This document shows, in pieces, positions 37,921 through 49,999 of a stretch of DNA of 64,000 nucleotides. The translations under genes and the position numbers were made by a program. Location of the stretch: positions 255,501 through 319,500 of the forward strand of contig JASJOG010000134.1 in assembly GCA_030142905.1 (NCBI GenBank), written 5' to 3'. Numbering within the stretch: the first letter of the stretch is position 1; every line of letters begins with the position of its first letter. The notes beneath the pieces are model-generated. The model had not been told where the DNA came from. It worked only from the letters and a program-made list of their open reading frames with translations, and ran no database searches. This DNA comes from Heliopora coerulea (lineage: Eukaryota > Cnidaria > Anthozoa > Scleralcyonacea > Helioporidae).

Positions 37921-39555
37921 GAGAGATTGGTCGATTTAAGATATATCAAAGGAATCACTGGCTACAGCATTACATGATTTTTTTAACTCTGTGGACTGAT
38001 CAACCATTAGTGGGGCTTGATCAACAAGAAAGTGGAAGTGATATTAGAACATCAAAAAGGATAAAATGAAACAAACTTGCTTCTATACTTTGCAACTTTT
38101 TGTCTGCTCTAAACACTACAGCACTACCAAATTATGGTTCTTCAAATGAACTTGCAATTCGTGTTTGACAATGATTTGGCATTGGAAAGTGTCAGTCATT
38201 TCAGTCAATTTTATGAAAACAATGTATGGATTTGAACAACAGTGGAAAAGACAGGAGAATTCATATAACAGATACAACTAAAGAATACTCTTTGGTTATG
38301 AAGTTAAATTTGCACATGTTTCTTGTATCTCATTGAATTAAGACATCTGAACTTAAAACAAAACAATTAGCTAGTCTTATTGTACATCAGTGATGGATGG
38401 TTGGCAGATACTATAAAGAAACATGATAAGCATGAATAGGTTGTCTGCAATCAAACCAATCCTTACCATTGTTCAAAAGGATGCAAACCTGTGGAACGAC
38501 ATCATTCCAGAGACTGAAAACCTGTAGAACCAGGGTAGAGATCAATGGGCCATAGTTAGTTATTTTTCTTTTAGTGGGCAAAATTATAGTTGATACAGAA
38601 ACTCATAAAAAAAATCCTGTCTTGTACTGTAAGAGTGTATTTTTTAAGGCCCAATTATCTGTTAGTGAAATTTGAGGAGGAACTAACTCCCCCCCCCCCC
38701 CCCAACTAACCCACCAGTTATGTCTTTGGCTCAGTCTATGCCCTAACAATATCTGAACAAGATTTTTCTGGAACTCTCACAAATGTACTTCAAATAGTAA
38801 TTATTCATTAAGAGTTGAATCTATTAATTATAAATAATGATGATATAGTGGAATTTTCAAAACAAGGCTTGTGGTATTGCTTGACATCAGATCAAAACCA
38901 ATGATCCGCTACTGGATTATTTACGAAGGAGGGACATCTGTCAAGTCTACTTTGAAAACTGACAGCCCACTTCTTGTTGCCTAGGGGCCTCAGGAGGTCT
39001 TGGAAGTATGAACTGCAGTATGTTTTCTTTCGACCAATGGAGTTTACTAGAAGTGGGTTATAATAAAATAGAAAACAAATAGTGTTTTTGTTTTGTTGCT
39101 GCACACTCGCCATTTGTGCACTGCCTTCCTTCGGCCATGTGCAACAAGAACAATGTAACGAGATTGAAATCAATTCATTAGGCCTGTTAACCATCAATTC
39201 CCGATCAGTTAATATGAAATTTCCGTTTTCAATGGCGAGGTGGTTTCATATTTATGTGCTTCTCAAGAACGAGTAAATCTTAAAGCAGGCGTTAAAAACA
39301 TTCTCTTAATTTGAAAATATGATGATATGAACGTGAAATAAGACCACAAATGCTATTCTTAAACTAACGTACGTTAGGTATATATGTATATATATATATA
39401 TATATAAATATATTAGCCTGCGACACAATGGAGCAGCTGTCAAGTGGAACTGTCATCAGTCATCTGATCCAACGCAATATGTTGTCAATGAATATATTTA
39501 TGTGTAACCGTCACACGTAAACCAAGCTATTTTCGTTAATCAGTCTGAACACTGT
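37921..39555. other. Intergenic, low-complexity only
   Basis: Holds a C15 run at 38689-38703 and an AT dinucleotide tract at 39378-39413. No gene was recognised; the open frames near 38892-39276 have no domain or splice support. Confidence 0.55.
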
Positions 39556-42039
39556 TTGGGGCAAACAAGACGTGATAACAAGTGTGAAATTCTAGCCGAT
39601 TTCCTTATTTCTTACCATGAAAGGTTGAGCATGCCTAGAGGCAAAAGTACGGTCAAGACGACGAGAGTAGAGGGGAATGAAACTGTAAACGCAAATACGA
39701 GTCAGTATTCTAGCGACAAAATGAAAGACATCGAGCCAGCAACAGCTGCCACAGAGGAACACGAGGCTGGTCCTTCTGGAAAACCTGATAGCGTTGGCGA
39801 TGTTGGAGAAGTATCTGTCGTCCCTACTTTACACTGCGACAAGTCTAAAGAGAATCATTGGCTACCCATAAAACCCAGGCGTCTTCTTATGATTACGGGT
39901 AGCAAAAAGAAAGATGCAAAGCCGAAAGCGAGTGGTGATACGGATACCAAAAACGCAGCGGAAGACATGAAAACCAGCAAAGCTGACCAGACGTCACAAG
40001 ACAGGCGTGATATTGGTTCTGACAATGCGGAGTCGAGCAAAGTTCAAGACAACTTACAGGATTCGAAGCGAAAATCAAACAGCGACGAGCACCCGTACGA
40101 AGACCCGGGCATACTTTTTAATAATTCAAAGGCGCTGCAAGGGAACAAAAATAACAAGTCGTCCAAGGTAAAGAAGACATCCAAAAAGAGCCGAAAGAAG
40201 CACGATGAGCGTCCACAAAGCCCTGCGTTTAAAGAGCTCGCGAAGTCCACTGAAAGCATCAAAGAGACCGTAAAGGCTGTAAAAGAAAAGCACCCTTCTG
40301 TCATGTCCGAACACTCGGGTGCTCGAAGTGTGTTTGCGTTTCTAGTGGCATTGTTGCTTGCCCTGATCGTTTTCTTGTCCTGTTACTTTCTTTTTCACTC
40401 ACACGCAGTCCTTTCTACCGTTTTGGCAGTCCTGCTGTGTTTTATCGTATTTTTTGTTTTGGGTTTTTTGGATATACGGAGAATAAAGTGTCTGGTGTTG
40501 CTTACGATCCCAAGTTTGTGCAGTCGTGGCGGTAAATTGGCGCTGTATATATTACTTTTGTATTTTGTTATTCAAGGACCGCTGTGTAACACAATTGGAA
40601 ACATTAAAAGTGTTCGACGTTCGTTGAAATGTGCAAACAGACAACGTTCTGGTGAGTTCGAAATGGCGACCGAGACATTCCATGCTGCCCAAAATTGTGT
40701 AATTAACTTCACACGAGATACGACGAAGAGGAACCTGTCCATCCAAGCATCGTTAAGCTGTCTCCAGAAAAGCTGTTTTTCCGTGAAGGACAAATTAAAA
40801 CAGAACTGTGGCTTGGGGAACCGTAGAACGTCAGCCAAAGTATGCAGTTTGGCAAAAGTGTTTACTTGTAATAGTTCAAATTTTGTGGGAAATAAGGAGT
40901 GTCCTAAACTGGCCCAAACACCTTGCCAAGAAGAGTTTGACAATATTCTAGGATTTCTTGATGAGGATGGAACTGATGATGGTTGTGGATTTCTGAAAAT
41001 CATTGGCATGCTGCTGCCCTTGTTAATCCTGCTGCTATTTCGTGAAGCATACAATTACGAGAAATGCTATAGAACTTACAACAGTTTCCACAACTATTTC
41101 CTTACTGGGCATTTCCAGTGTATTGACCAGAGCCGGAGTTCCTGTGAGAGAGAAGCAGTTTTACCCCTAAGAAAGGTGGAACTCAGAAATCATGTCAGAC
41201 CCAGTGTATGCCACCTCACTGATGGTGAAAAGAAGTTGTTACATGGGAGTCTAAAAACTTATATACTGTTTCTGTTGGTTGTTTTGATTGTAATCCTGGT
41301 TGATTTGTACACATATAGAATGTTTAACATTGAAAGTAGTGACAGCAGCAATACAAGAAGTCAACTTCGCTCCATGAGTAAAAGCAAGCACTTTGTGAAA
41401 CTGAAGAAAAATGCCACATTAGTTTCTGGAAACAAGACTAATACAAGTAATGTTATCACCTCCAGTAGCTTCAGCCAGCTACCTGAGGAGAGCCAGGATA
41501 CATGTTTGGTAACTGTTGAATCACCTGGATCTATCTCTAAGATTGTTCTGCCGACACTTCTCTCAATCCTGCTTGTTGTTATTCTGCTTCAAGCATATTT
41601 ATGGCGATTTCAATGGTATGTCTGCAGCAAGTTCTACAATGATCGGGAAAAGGAAAGGGTGTTTTACTTGTATAATAAAATCTTGGAAGACCGGACTCAG
41701 CTGGTAGAAAAGTGCCAAAAGCAAATGAAGTGTTACAACCGTGAAATGAACACATTAAATTCCCTTGAACCCACCAGGGTTCTTGCTAAACAAACAACCT
41801 GGATATCAGAAGTCTTTAAGTTTCTCCATATCAACTTGAGGAAGTGTATAATTTGCAATGATCCAGAAAAGGCAACATTTAAAGTGTGTCATGGTGCAGA
41901 TTGTTCTGGTGTTTATTGCCTTGAATGTTCTTTTGACATTGACAAGAAATGCTTGTACTGTGACACTGAGTTGAAAGTGAGCTTGTCTGAAAAACCAGCT
42001 GCTGGACAAGACCGCAGTTCCAAAGAATCACTTGTGTGA
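39556..42039 (+). CDS. DC-STAMP domain protein, DCST1/DCST2-like (sneaky/SPE-42 family), intronless
   Basis: An open frame of 827 residues; the likely start is Met26 at 39631 (MPRGKSTVKT), giving 801. Residues ~30-230 form a Lys/Ser/Glu-rich soluble region absent from mammalian DCSTs. Paired hydrophobic segments follow (FAFLVALLLALIVFLSCYFL, VLAVLLCFIVFFVLGFL), then the family signature GPLCNTIGNIKSVRRSLKC. Next are a Cys-rich loop, more membrane segments, YNSFHNYFLTGHFQCID and LPLRKVE, both typical of DC-STAMP domains. A C-terminal RING-like C4-type finger starts at CIICNDPEKATFKVC and ends CLYCDTEL. DCST1/2, Drosophila sneaky and SPE-42 act on sperm membranes in fertilisation. Vertebrate genes have many introns; none is seen here. 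Confidence 0.85.
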   Translation: MGQTRRDNKCEILADFLISYHERLSMPRGKSTVKTTRVEGNETVNANTSQYSSDKMKDIEPATAATEEHEAGPSGKPDSVGDVGEVSVVPTLHCDKSKENHWLPIKPRRLLMITGSKKKDAKPKASGDTDTKNAAEDMKTSKADQTSQDRRDIGSDNAESSKVQDNLQDSKRKSNSDEHPYEDPGILFNNSKALQGNKNNKSSKVKKTSKKSRKKHDERPQSPAFKELAKSTESIKETVKAVKEKHPSVMSEHSGARSVFAFLVALLLALIVFLSCYFLFHSHAVLSTVLAVLLCFIVFFVLGFLDIRRIKCLVLLTIPSLCSRGGKLALYILLLYFVIQGPLCNTIGNIKSVRRSLKCANRQRSGEFEMATETFHAAQNCVINFTRDTTKRNLSIQASLSCLQKSCFSVKDKLKQNCGLGNRRTSAKVCSLAKVFTCNSSNFVGNKECPKLAQTPCQEEFDNILGFLDEDGTDDGCGFLKIIGMLLPLLILLLFREAYNYEKCYRTYNSFHNYFLTGHFQCIDQSRSSCEREAVLPLRKVELRNHVRPSVCHLTDGEKKLLHGSLKTYILFLLVVLIVILVDLYTYRMFNIESSDSSNTRSQLRSMSKSKHFVKLKKNATLVSGNKTNTSNVITSSSFSQLPEESQDTCLVTVESPGSISKIVLPTLLSILLVVILLQAYLWRFQWYVCSKFYNDREKERVFYLYNKILEDRTQLVEKCQKQMKCYNREMNTLNSLEPTRVLAKQTTWISEVFKFLHINLRKCIICNDPEKATFKVCHGADCSGVYCLECSFDIDKKCLYCDTELKVSLSEKPAAGQDRSSKESLV

Positions 42040-42285
42040 CAACATTAATGAAAACAGTATTTTGTATAATTACACAGGTGTTTATAGAAAATATCACATA
42101 GTTATTGGTCAAAAATCATGTAATATTTCTCTTCAATTACCTATGGGTGAATGTAGCAGTAAAGGCATTTACACAAAATTGTTGGTAATTTTTGGAAATC
42201 TTACTAAGCAATTTTTAAAACAACTCATTTTATTTCAAACGATAACCTGAGTAATAATACTAAAACCATTATTCTCCTAAGGCTC

Positions 42286-42291
42286 AATAAA
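42286..42291 (+). terminator. Poly(A) signal AATAAA for DCST-like gene
   Basis: AATAAA about 247 bp past the stop codon, the first such hexamer downstream. Confidence 0.45.
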
Positions 42292-43383
42292 CATTGTCAA
42301 ATAATCCCCTCAACTTTGTCTCTGGGATAATTCCACAACATTGTCTTTGCCTTAGGCAGATAATTGTTTATTATTGAGGACTAGTGTAACATGGTTTATT
42401 CTCAGGGGGTCAAGTGTTTAAGAACTAATTTGAGAGGAACTTAGTGGGAGTAATACAGTTCATTGTGCAGATACAGTAGGTATGTTCTAGTTCGTATTAC
42501 TGTTATTTGTGAAGATGAAAACATGTTCAAATATATATAATTTAATCAGTTTTATTTAGTACCAGTTCCTTGATGAAAGGTGAGACACTGCATCATGCAT
42601 TGCCACAAAGGCTCAGAATGTTAGCAATAAGATACGTGCAGCATTAAACAACAGAGAGTTACACCATTATAAATTATTTCAAATGTGGACCATCATGTGA
42701 TTATGCATTCTGGAAAGGTTATACGCCTGTTCTTCATGTGACCTGATGACCAATGATGATGTGACCGTCAGTTTTTGGTAACCATTCAATTACAGGGATT
42801 CAAACAATTGGTATCATAAAGGTTACAGATGTCTGCAACCTAAAGACTGATGGCCAGTAAAATGTGCTGAACATTACATACCATTAAACTGTGATGACAT
42901 GTATGGTGAAAAATGTTATATGTGCATGCAACCCTATTACCTTCAGTTGCTATCAGTATGCGACCTTTTACATCTGAGTCCTTATACAGTAGTTCCATGG
43001 TTAGAGCATTTCATTAGTCATGATCAGACAGCCACAAATTGTGTACATACATGAATGTTCTTTTTGGACATTAACACTTTAATGCCCAGTATCCGATATA
43101 TCGAACACCTAAGAACAAAAAACCAGTGAAACAACAAAAGAAAAAAAAATTCATGCATTAAAGGGTTAGTCCAGATTCGTGCTGGAAGGAAGAAAGCCTC
43201 ACTGGCAGTGTTCAGATTATTCAGCGTTAAAATTCGTAAGAATTACATATAAATTGTCGGAGCACCACTTCAGTCAGACATTACGGTTTAAATTGTGTGG
43301 AACGAAGTTGAGTATGTGCAGAATCTAAACGGTATAATCGCAGTAGCTTCAGGAAAGATAACCTATCAATGACAACTCAGTTT

Positions 43384-43531
43384 TTAATAACCATTTCCCT
43401 TCTTAGCGAATGAGTGACCGCAGAAACAGGAAACGTTTTGTCCACGATATTGTCTTCTCTTGACACCCCTGCGGTGAATCAGTTGTTCACATTGATGCAT
43501 GTCAAGCAAAGACGTGAACTCAGCGTCGCAA
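43384..43531 (-). other. Candidate terminal coding exon, unknown gene
   Basis: A pyrimidine-rich acceptor ending TTTGTAAG precedes an open frame encoding CDAEFTSLLDMHQCEQLIHR, then a basic stretch, NVSCFCGHSFAKKGNGY and TAA. Cys-rich and basic, no repeat bias. The phase does not directly fit the exon at 44293-44450, so a linking exon or a different gene would be needed. Confidence 0.25.
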
Positions 43532-44292
43532 CTTACAAATGAAATAAAAACGTAAGACGAAAGTTAATTAAAGCTGGCTTTCCTATCGTTGCAGACCGGT
43601 CACTGACTACTTGCCAATTCCATTGGCGACACTTTTCTCAGTCAAATGGAATTGTCTAGTTGGCGAAGTCGTTGACTAGAGTCGGGAATGTTGAACTGAG
43701 TTCAACTTTGAGGAAATCTTTGTGGGTGGTTTTCATATAGTTATAACGGTCGCCAACTGTCTGACATGTTAAAGAAACCAGGATTTAGAACATTCAGCGG
43801 AATTAGCGACGTGAATTGTCGAACAGGCTTCCTAACAATTACTACGGTAATTAGTCTGATATCCTCCTTGATAGTTTTAAGTAGAAGATAGACAATTTGG
43901 AAAATGTGACCCTAAAATTTAAGCCAATTCGGGAACTTTATGGCAACCCATATGTTGCGAGAATTTCAGTGATAAAGTATTATTTTATGCAGATGAAGGT
44001 TAACTATTTATCGTCAACCTGTGAAACCACACACAGCTGTTGTAGACACTGTAATCTTTCGTGAATATATGGTGAATATATGGTGAATATTTACCCAATG
44101 TTCCGCCCCTGTCCTGGTGATCATATGAACACGTCGATGTCAGTACTCTATAAGGAAGTTCAGCTAGTATTGCTCTATTCACTAATATGTATCCTTTCTA
44201 AAAATATACCACAAGCTAGCCATACCAGCATCCGAAGTTCACGCCTATTACGGTCTACCCTAAAAATACTCATTGAGTGTACCCTAACTTAC

Positions 44293-44450
44293 ATCTGCCA
44301 AAATAACAGCCAGGGCTGAGTACAGTCCAAGATAATTCTTGGGGAACGTTATCGACAGATCTTTAGGGTGAATTTCGAATACAGGCGTATTAAATTTATT
44401 TTCTATATCAACATCGTGGTGAAGAATTTCCAATTTGGCAATAAGCTCCT
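44293..44450 (-). other. Candidate internal coding exon, unknown gene
   Basis: A good acceptor (CTTTTGTTTAG) and a consensus donor (GAT|GTAAGT) bracket 158 bp open in one frame: ELIAKLEILHHDVDIENKFN, then PVFEIHPKDLSITFPKNYLG and LYSALAVILAD. The composition is protein-like, but I do not recognise the family. It could be part of a small gene spanning 43384-44600 or an exon relic. Confidence 0.3.
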
Positions 44451-45603
44451 CTAAACAAAAGAACGTGTGAAACCCACAAAGCACCGACTGATACATAATG
44501 AAGGAATTGTTGGACAAATTGGCGTCATCTATAAAGTCTTGCTGAGACGGGAGAAAATGAACCAATATCCCCACCATAAGAAAGCCACTTTATATCCATC
44601 AAGTAAAGATAAATTCATGGTCCTTATGGCTACGGTATCGGGGAAAAATGGTACCCCTTCAAAGGACGTGTACTTCTAGCGAATCACGTTTTGGGGAAAA
44701 AGTTTAGGAATGAGTACCCTGCAGTGAACCGCGTTCTTGCTTGACGAACAAATTATATTCATAGGCTTAAGAATATTGAGTTAATTAATTTTAAAAACGG
44801 TGAACTGTTTTCTGTTGTTTTATGATACATTAAGTTGCTTTGACGACGACATAACTGTTAAGTTATCAATTTAAGGCGATGTTACTACTGTAGATTAATG
44901 TTACTATGACTTTAAGACACCCAAAATGTATTTCTCAAGCAGGATTGGTAAGAACAGCCTAGAATGATAATTCAGATAATCTTTTCCAACAGAAAGAAGT
45001 TTTCTCGTGACACGATTCACTTCTGTCTGCCCAACTAAGCTTACTCATATTAACAGTTCCTAATTATCGTGACAAATAGCAAACTAGAGTCCTCATGGAA
45101 ACTAGTCAGATCCCCTTCTGATATCGCAAATGAAATGCTGTTTAATTAACGTGGTTAAAGAACCCCTGCATTTTAGCTCAAAGTCTGCGTGTAGAAATTT
45201 TCTATACCGCGCTGTTAAGGTTCGTTCTTTAAGCGAATATGACGCGCTGACGAAACATCAACGAGCAAGTACTTGCTGGCATAAGATGGAAAAAAAGCCG
45301 GGAACATATAAAATCACCATAACCTCTGATACAATAAAACAATTTAATTTGTCCTGGTGCCTAACGTGAAGGGTAAAGCTATGACTACAAATGAGACTTG
45401 TCAACGAAACACAATTAATCACCTTAGTACGTAAGGACTTTCCTTACTATTATTGATGTTCCCAATAATACCAATTTCTGATTGTCAAAATTACTGCCAG
45501 TGCCACTAACGTTAAAGTACTTTTGGTAACGTTTTGGAACGGCACAGTTACCTAGTGGTTCTATAACTACAAGGAGCAATAACTTTAACTTTGTATACTT
45601 TTC

Positions 45604-46030
45604 GTCATCATTATCTTCGTTATGATCCTTATCACCGTCATCATCATCATCATTATCGTAATTATCACAGTTATCACCATCGCCATTATCGTCAAGATCA
45701 TCATCGCTACCAACTTAGTCACCATTATAGTCATAATTATCATCCTTATCATCATCATCATCAACAACATTATCATCATCGTCATTATCATCATCATCAT
45801 TATTATCATAATCGTCACAGTTATCACCATCACCATTATCATCGTCAACATCATCATCATCACTACTAACTTAATCATCATTATCGTCATAATTATCATC
45901 CTAATCATCATCATCATTATCATCATCTTCATCATCATCATCACATTACCACCTTCATTATCCTTATCTTCATCATTGTAACTATCATAACCGCCATCAT
46001 AATAATCATCACCTTCATCATCAAGACATC
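45604..46030 (+). repeat. ATC/ATT trinucleotide microsatellite
   Basis: About 430 bp of TCATCATCATTATC-type repeats. His/Tyr-rich plus-strand and Met/Ile-rich minus-strand frames here are repeat shadows. Confidence 0.95.
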
Positions 46031-47690
46031 ATTCACACATTTATCAGTTTACCGACATATACCAGCTCGAAAAACTAAAATGCTTCTTAATGGTATTTAC
46101 GCATTGGTCTGTTTAGAAACTAGTTAAAAATTACTTACCAGTTTAAGCTCTTTACATTTATAAATAAACAAAATTCGCGATAAAATTATCAATTTTATTC
46201 GAGTCAATAAGATTACAACATAAAAATTGTCCTCTTTGCAAAAATAATTAGAAATTTTTTTTCCTAACAATTAAATCCTTAAGTTCAAACGCTCATCAAC
46301 CACTTAACTTCCCATGAATTTCTATATTACAACAATTTTACATACTGTAATGGTGGAAACACGACAAAAATCCAGCATGTTTTCCGGCCAGTGATTGGAA
46401 GTTAGGATTAAACAATAAATTATAGATTTCTAAATAAGAATGCTATCTTCCAGAGATAGTCATCGGACAAAAATAACTCAGTTCAACGTCCCAGCGCAGC
46501 TACAAGGTATAATCATGCAACCAAACATGAGAAAGAACGTTTCATCTGATGTAAAAAGTTCTCAAAAGAGACGAAGCCTAATGTTTAGCCAATGTTACTC
46601 TGCAATCCACGTACATCTACTTCGATCAATATTTAATTAATTGATACTACCTATCCATTCGTTAAATTTTGTTCATTTCAGGAATGAAATATTGACCGAG
46701 CTTATGCATCGGAGACAAACAGTTGACATTGGTCATTGCAACAAGCAAGCTTTGACAGTTTGAGCGCACTTCCTGATAATCTCAACCTGCAGCCTGCGCG
46801 GTTCACAAGCTAAGAAAACCACGGGGATTTGGTATCTGAACCAATAAAACGTGCATGGATGCAGCAAGTCAAGCACATTCTGTGGATTTTTCGTCCAGCG
46901 AAAATGGAAGATACAGCTTTATCATCTTCTAACAACGAACAACTGTGTCAATTAATCAACCAACTCCATCAATCTATCTATTAACTCTGTCGCTCTATCA
47001 ACCAAATTTATTAATCTATTAATAAGCTCTATCAATCTGGTGGAAACGAAATGGATTTTCATATTTTCTCTTCCAAATAGACTTTTTTTTCAGAATGCAT
47101 ATTAAGGAAAACCTCTGGCAGAGTCGACAGCCACATTAATGTGCAATAGTGTACAACACTTAACGTAGTCGTAATCACAATGACCATCGCTACGAGATTC
47201 GAGCTGGGAAACACTCTTCCAAATATCCACAATTCTTAATGCAAGGAATATCAATTAAACGTGCGAACGCCAACAGCTCATTAGAAATAAGGAATCGAGA
47301 GCCTTGATTAGGAAAACATGGAAACTTATAAGTGATATCAAAAAGATTCTTTCATTCTAATGGTATCGATAGATTGAAATGCTTCGCGGATAGTCGCACA
47401 TTATTTTGGGAAAGTATAAAAATTTGCTTAAGTAAGATCATAGGGCTTGGAAGGAGACATACAATCCACCAGACGTGCATTATGCGGGCAGGTAGGCAAC
47501 TAGAAAGGATGGGTTATCTTGTTATGTCGAACATCTAATGCAGGTTAATAACCACTGTCTTATTTGGATGAAATTAAATCGTTGTGCCGGCACTAGTAAT
47601 GGTAACAAAAACTAACAGGAGAGTAAAAGGTCGGTTCAAATAACTCTGGTTGTAAAAATATAGCGCTACGTCAGCAGTTTTGAACGATGT

Positions 47691-47846
47691 GTAAAAGTGA
47701 AAAGGGTCAGAGAACTGCCGAAACTTGCTATTAACAAACTCACGTTTCGAGTGAAGGCCTTCGCTAAAAATGCCATTTTCTCATGTACTGTGGCAAGTTT
47801 TGGCAGTTCCCTGACACTTTTGGCTTTTAACCCTGTTGTGTTGAGC
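47691..47846. repeat. Small imperfect foldback hairpin
   Basis: GTCAGAGAACTGCCGAAACTTGC near 47709-47730 is inverted at 47803-47826 (GGCAAGTTTTGGCAGTTCCCTGAC, with changes), continuing to AAAAGTG/CACTTTT. It lies in the 3' flank of the GPCR gene. Confidence 0.55.
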
Positions 47847-48009
47847 ACATTTTGGAGATTTTTCGTGTTTTACCGCAAGAAAGAATCCCAATTTATTTTG
47901 TTGTGGCGATGGTACCAATTGAGATACGATAGCGGCAGTGTGTCGTGCGACTGACATTTGCTGGTTTCGAAACCACTTTGAGTATGGTTGTCGTAGGCAA
48001 ACTCATACA

Positions 48010-49011
48010 TTAACCAGGAGGTGGAGCTTCGTCGATTCTCGTCGTAGTGTTGGCTTCGTAATCGAATCCACAAGAGCAGAGAACTTCATAAAATCCTTTG
48101 CGAAACAACTTGTTCGAACCGATAGTAATAATGGGATGACTCGAGCAGCTAATAGCTACGAGAAACCATGAGACAAGTAGAAGGTTCCTAGGTAGCTGAA
48201 CCTCTGCAACCACAAGTCCTCCAAAGATAATCAGGGGAAGCCACGATACACCGTAAGCAAAAAATATCAACAAAGAGGTCTTTGTGAAGTTTACTTCGTC
48301 GTAGTAATAAGCTTTCGGACCCGTAGCCGGTGGCCATGAAGTGTTAGTTCCCTGAGGTAGAACGTTGGAAACGTGCTTCCTGATTATGGAGAATACTCTC
48401 CAGTAACAAAATATGGTCAAAATAATGAGTACAATTAAAATACTCAAATCAAGTATGGACAATGCCTTCCGCGCTCTGCTTTCACATAGACCTATCTCTG
48501 GCACAAATTCGTAGCCATCCATATGAATGAAGCGCAGTAAAGCCCAGAGAATGGATATAAACCACAGAGCGACCAGTATACGGTAAGCGTTTTTACGTTG
48601 GAACAAAATCCTATAGTTGAAAGGGTAAACAAGCATGACATAGCGGTTTACACCAAGAACAGCGATGGTGAGTGACATGGAAGTCATCAGGCAGTGATTC
48701 TGAAATCCTTGAAAGTTGCAGGCCGCCTTGCTCGATGGCCACTTTCCGCTGGTCAAAGTAACGGTCCAGAACGGCCATACAGTTGTAGATACAAGCATAT
48801 TTGTTATCGCCAAGTTTATAATGAAGAGGTTCGGAACAGAACGAAGATGCTTATCGCGATAAACACATATACATACTAATCCATTACCCACAAAGCTCGC
48901 GATCGTCACCATAACACTCGCCACTGACTCTAATAACACAATCCCCTCCGTTCGGGATGAAATACAGTTGGTTGAATTCTCACCACAGATTGGGGCCATT
49001 TTCCATTCCAA
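48010..49011 (-). CDS. Rhodopsin-like (class A) orphan GPCR, intronless
   Basis: 333 residues, single exon, with seven hydrophobic segments and an N-glycosylation site (NST, residues 12-14). TM1 has VGNGLV (N43). TM2 has LAITN where most receptors have LAxxD, so D2.50 is Asn71. C98 and C176 can form the TM3-ECL2 disulphide. The DRY motif is NRY (122-124), TM6 has YGVSWLP (253-259) in place of CWxP, and TM7 has HPIIT (292-296) in place of NPxxY. Two cysteines in CSC (312-314) may be palmitoylated. It fits the large amine/melatonin/opsin-like set of intronless cnidarian receptors. Ligand unknown; loss of D2.50 and of the canonical NPxxY suggests altered sodium binding and activation. Confidence 0.85.
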   Translation of the reverse strand: MEWKMAPICGENSTNCISSRTEGIVLLESVASVMVTIASFVGNGLVCICVYRDKHLRSVPNLFIINLAITNMLVSTTVWPFWTVTLTSGKWPSSKAACNFQGFQNHCLMTSMSLTIAVLGVNRYVMLVYPFNYRILFQRKNAYRILVALWFISILWALLRFIHMDGYEFVPEIGLCESRARKALSILDLSILIVLIILTIFCYWRVFSIIRKHVSNVLPQGTNTSWPPATGPKAYYYDEVNFTKTSLLIFFAYGVSWLPLIIFGGLVVAEVQLPRNLLLVSWFLVAISCSSHPIITIGSNKLFRKGFYEVLCSCGFDYEANTTTRIDEAPPPG

Positions 49012-49999
49012 TTTTCAGACCATATTCTCAAACATTCCATAAGGTGACTGACAGTTCGGCTTAATAGACGGTGGGAGGTCACAACTCTTGTAAAAGACAT
49101 GAATGATTTCATGAATATTTTCGTATGCGCTGATGGCTTTTTAGACCTCAAGCCAAGCCAGTTCCATTGTTATTTTTTAAGCAAATAATTCACAGCCAAC
49201 CGCTTGAGTGAGACAAGACCTCGTGCCAATGTATGATGAACTGTATGTTTTATGAGCATATAAATGTTACGGCAAGACTTGCATGGTTGTTCTAAAAAAA
49301 CCAACGTCGTGGGCTTGAATCCCTGAAATAAGCAAGATTTACAATATCCTTATTACTTCACAAATTAAGTTACCGATGGAAGAAAGTTCTTAGCCTCCTT
49401 TTCGGATATTCGGTTCCAGGTATTAAGATCCTGGCCAGTGATATCCATGTATGGTACAAAGGGATGTTAAAGTAAAATGACGCAGTGTTTTATTCGAAAT
49501 GTGGAACAAATAATAATACAAAAGATCACACACACTGAGAGGCAAAATAACGATGTTACCCTAAAAAGAACAATCTCCTCAAACATAAATAGACAAATGA
49601 TGTATATAATTATGTTTAAAATTAACCAAGTATTGTTTTGCGTGGGCAATGTGTTAAAAATAAAAGCACTGGTAAGGAAACCTACCAAAAAGCTAAGGTG
49701 AAACTGTTTACGCAAGATGCTGTCAGACCTCATACTAAAAAGGAACAAAATCTAGGCTCTTAAATTCAGATGGTTCGACCTCTGGGTAAAAAAAGAAACC
49801 TTCCAGTCAAAGTAAAATGTGCGCGTTAGAACGCAACCGCCCCTTAGTGAGTCACGGATCCAAAATCGCGATCAGCAATTATCAGAATTTCAGTTTCAGA
49901 ACGCATTCATGACATCATCAATTAGAGAATGCTTAATTAACTATTACTGCGTATCCCAAAGTAATGCGAGTGCTAGCTTGGAGAAGAAAATAATAAAAA
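49012..49999. other. Intergenic; nothing recognised
   Basis: AT-rich DNA between GPCR start and pseudokinase start, which point away from each other. Contains the upstream regions of both genes but no identifiable motif. Confidence 0.5.

Larger units (their letters stand above)
42292..48009. other. 5.7 kb intergenic region
   Basis: No recognised gene. It holds two candidate orphan exons on the minus strand (43384-43531, 44293-44450), an ATC microsatellite and a small hairpin near 47691-47846. The remainder is AT-rich sequence with nothing I can assign. Confidence 0.5.

Noticed and set aside
38689..38703. Poly-C run as a functional element
   Set aside because: A simple homopolymer with no associated gene or motif.
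40044..41054. Minus-strand frames up to 160 residues opposite the DCST gene
   Set aside because: Antisense shadows of a confidently coding frame.
45585..45981. His/Tyr-rich and Met/Ile-rich frames
   Set aside because: Products of the ATC trinucleotide repeat.
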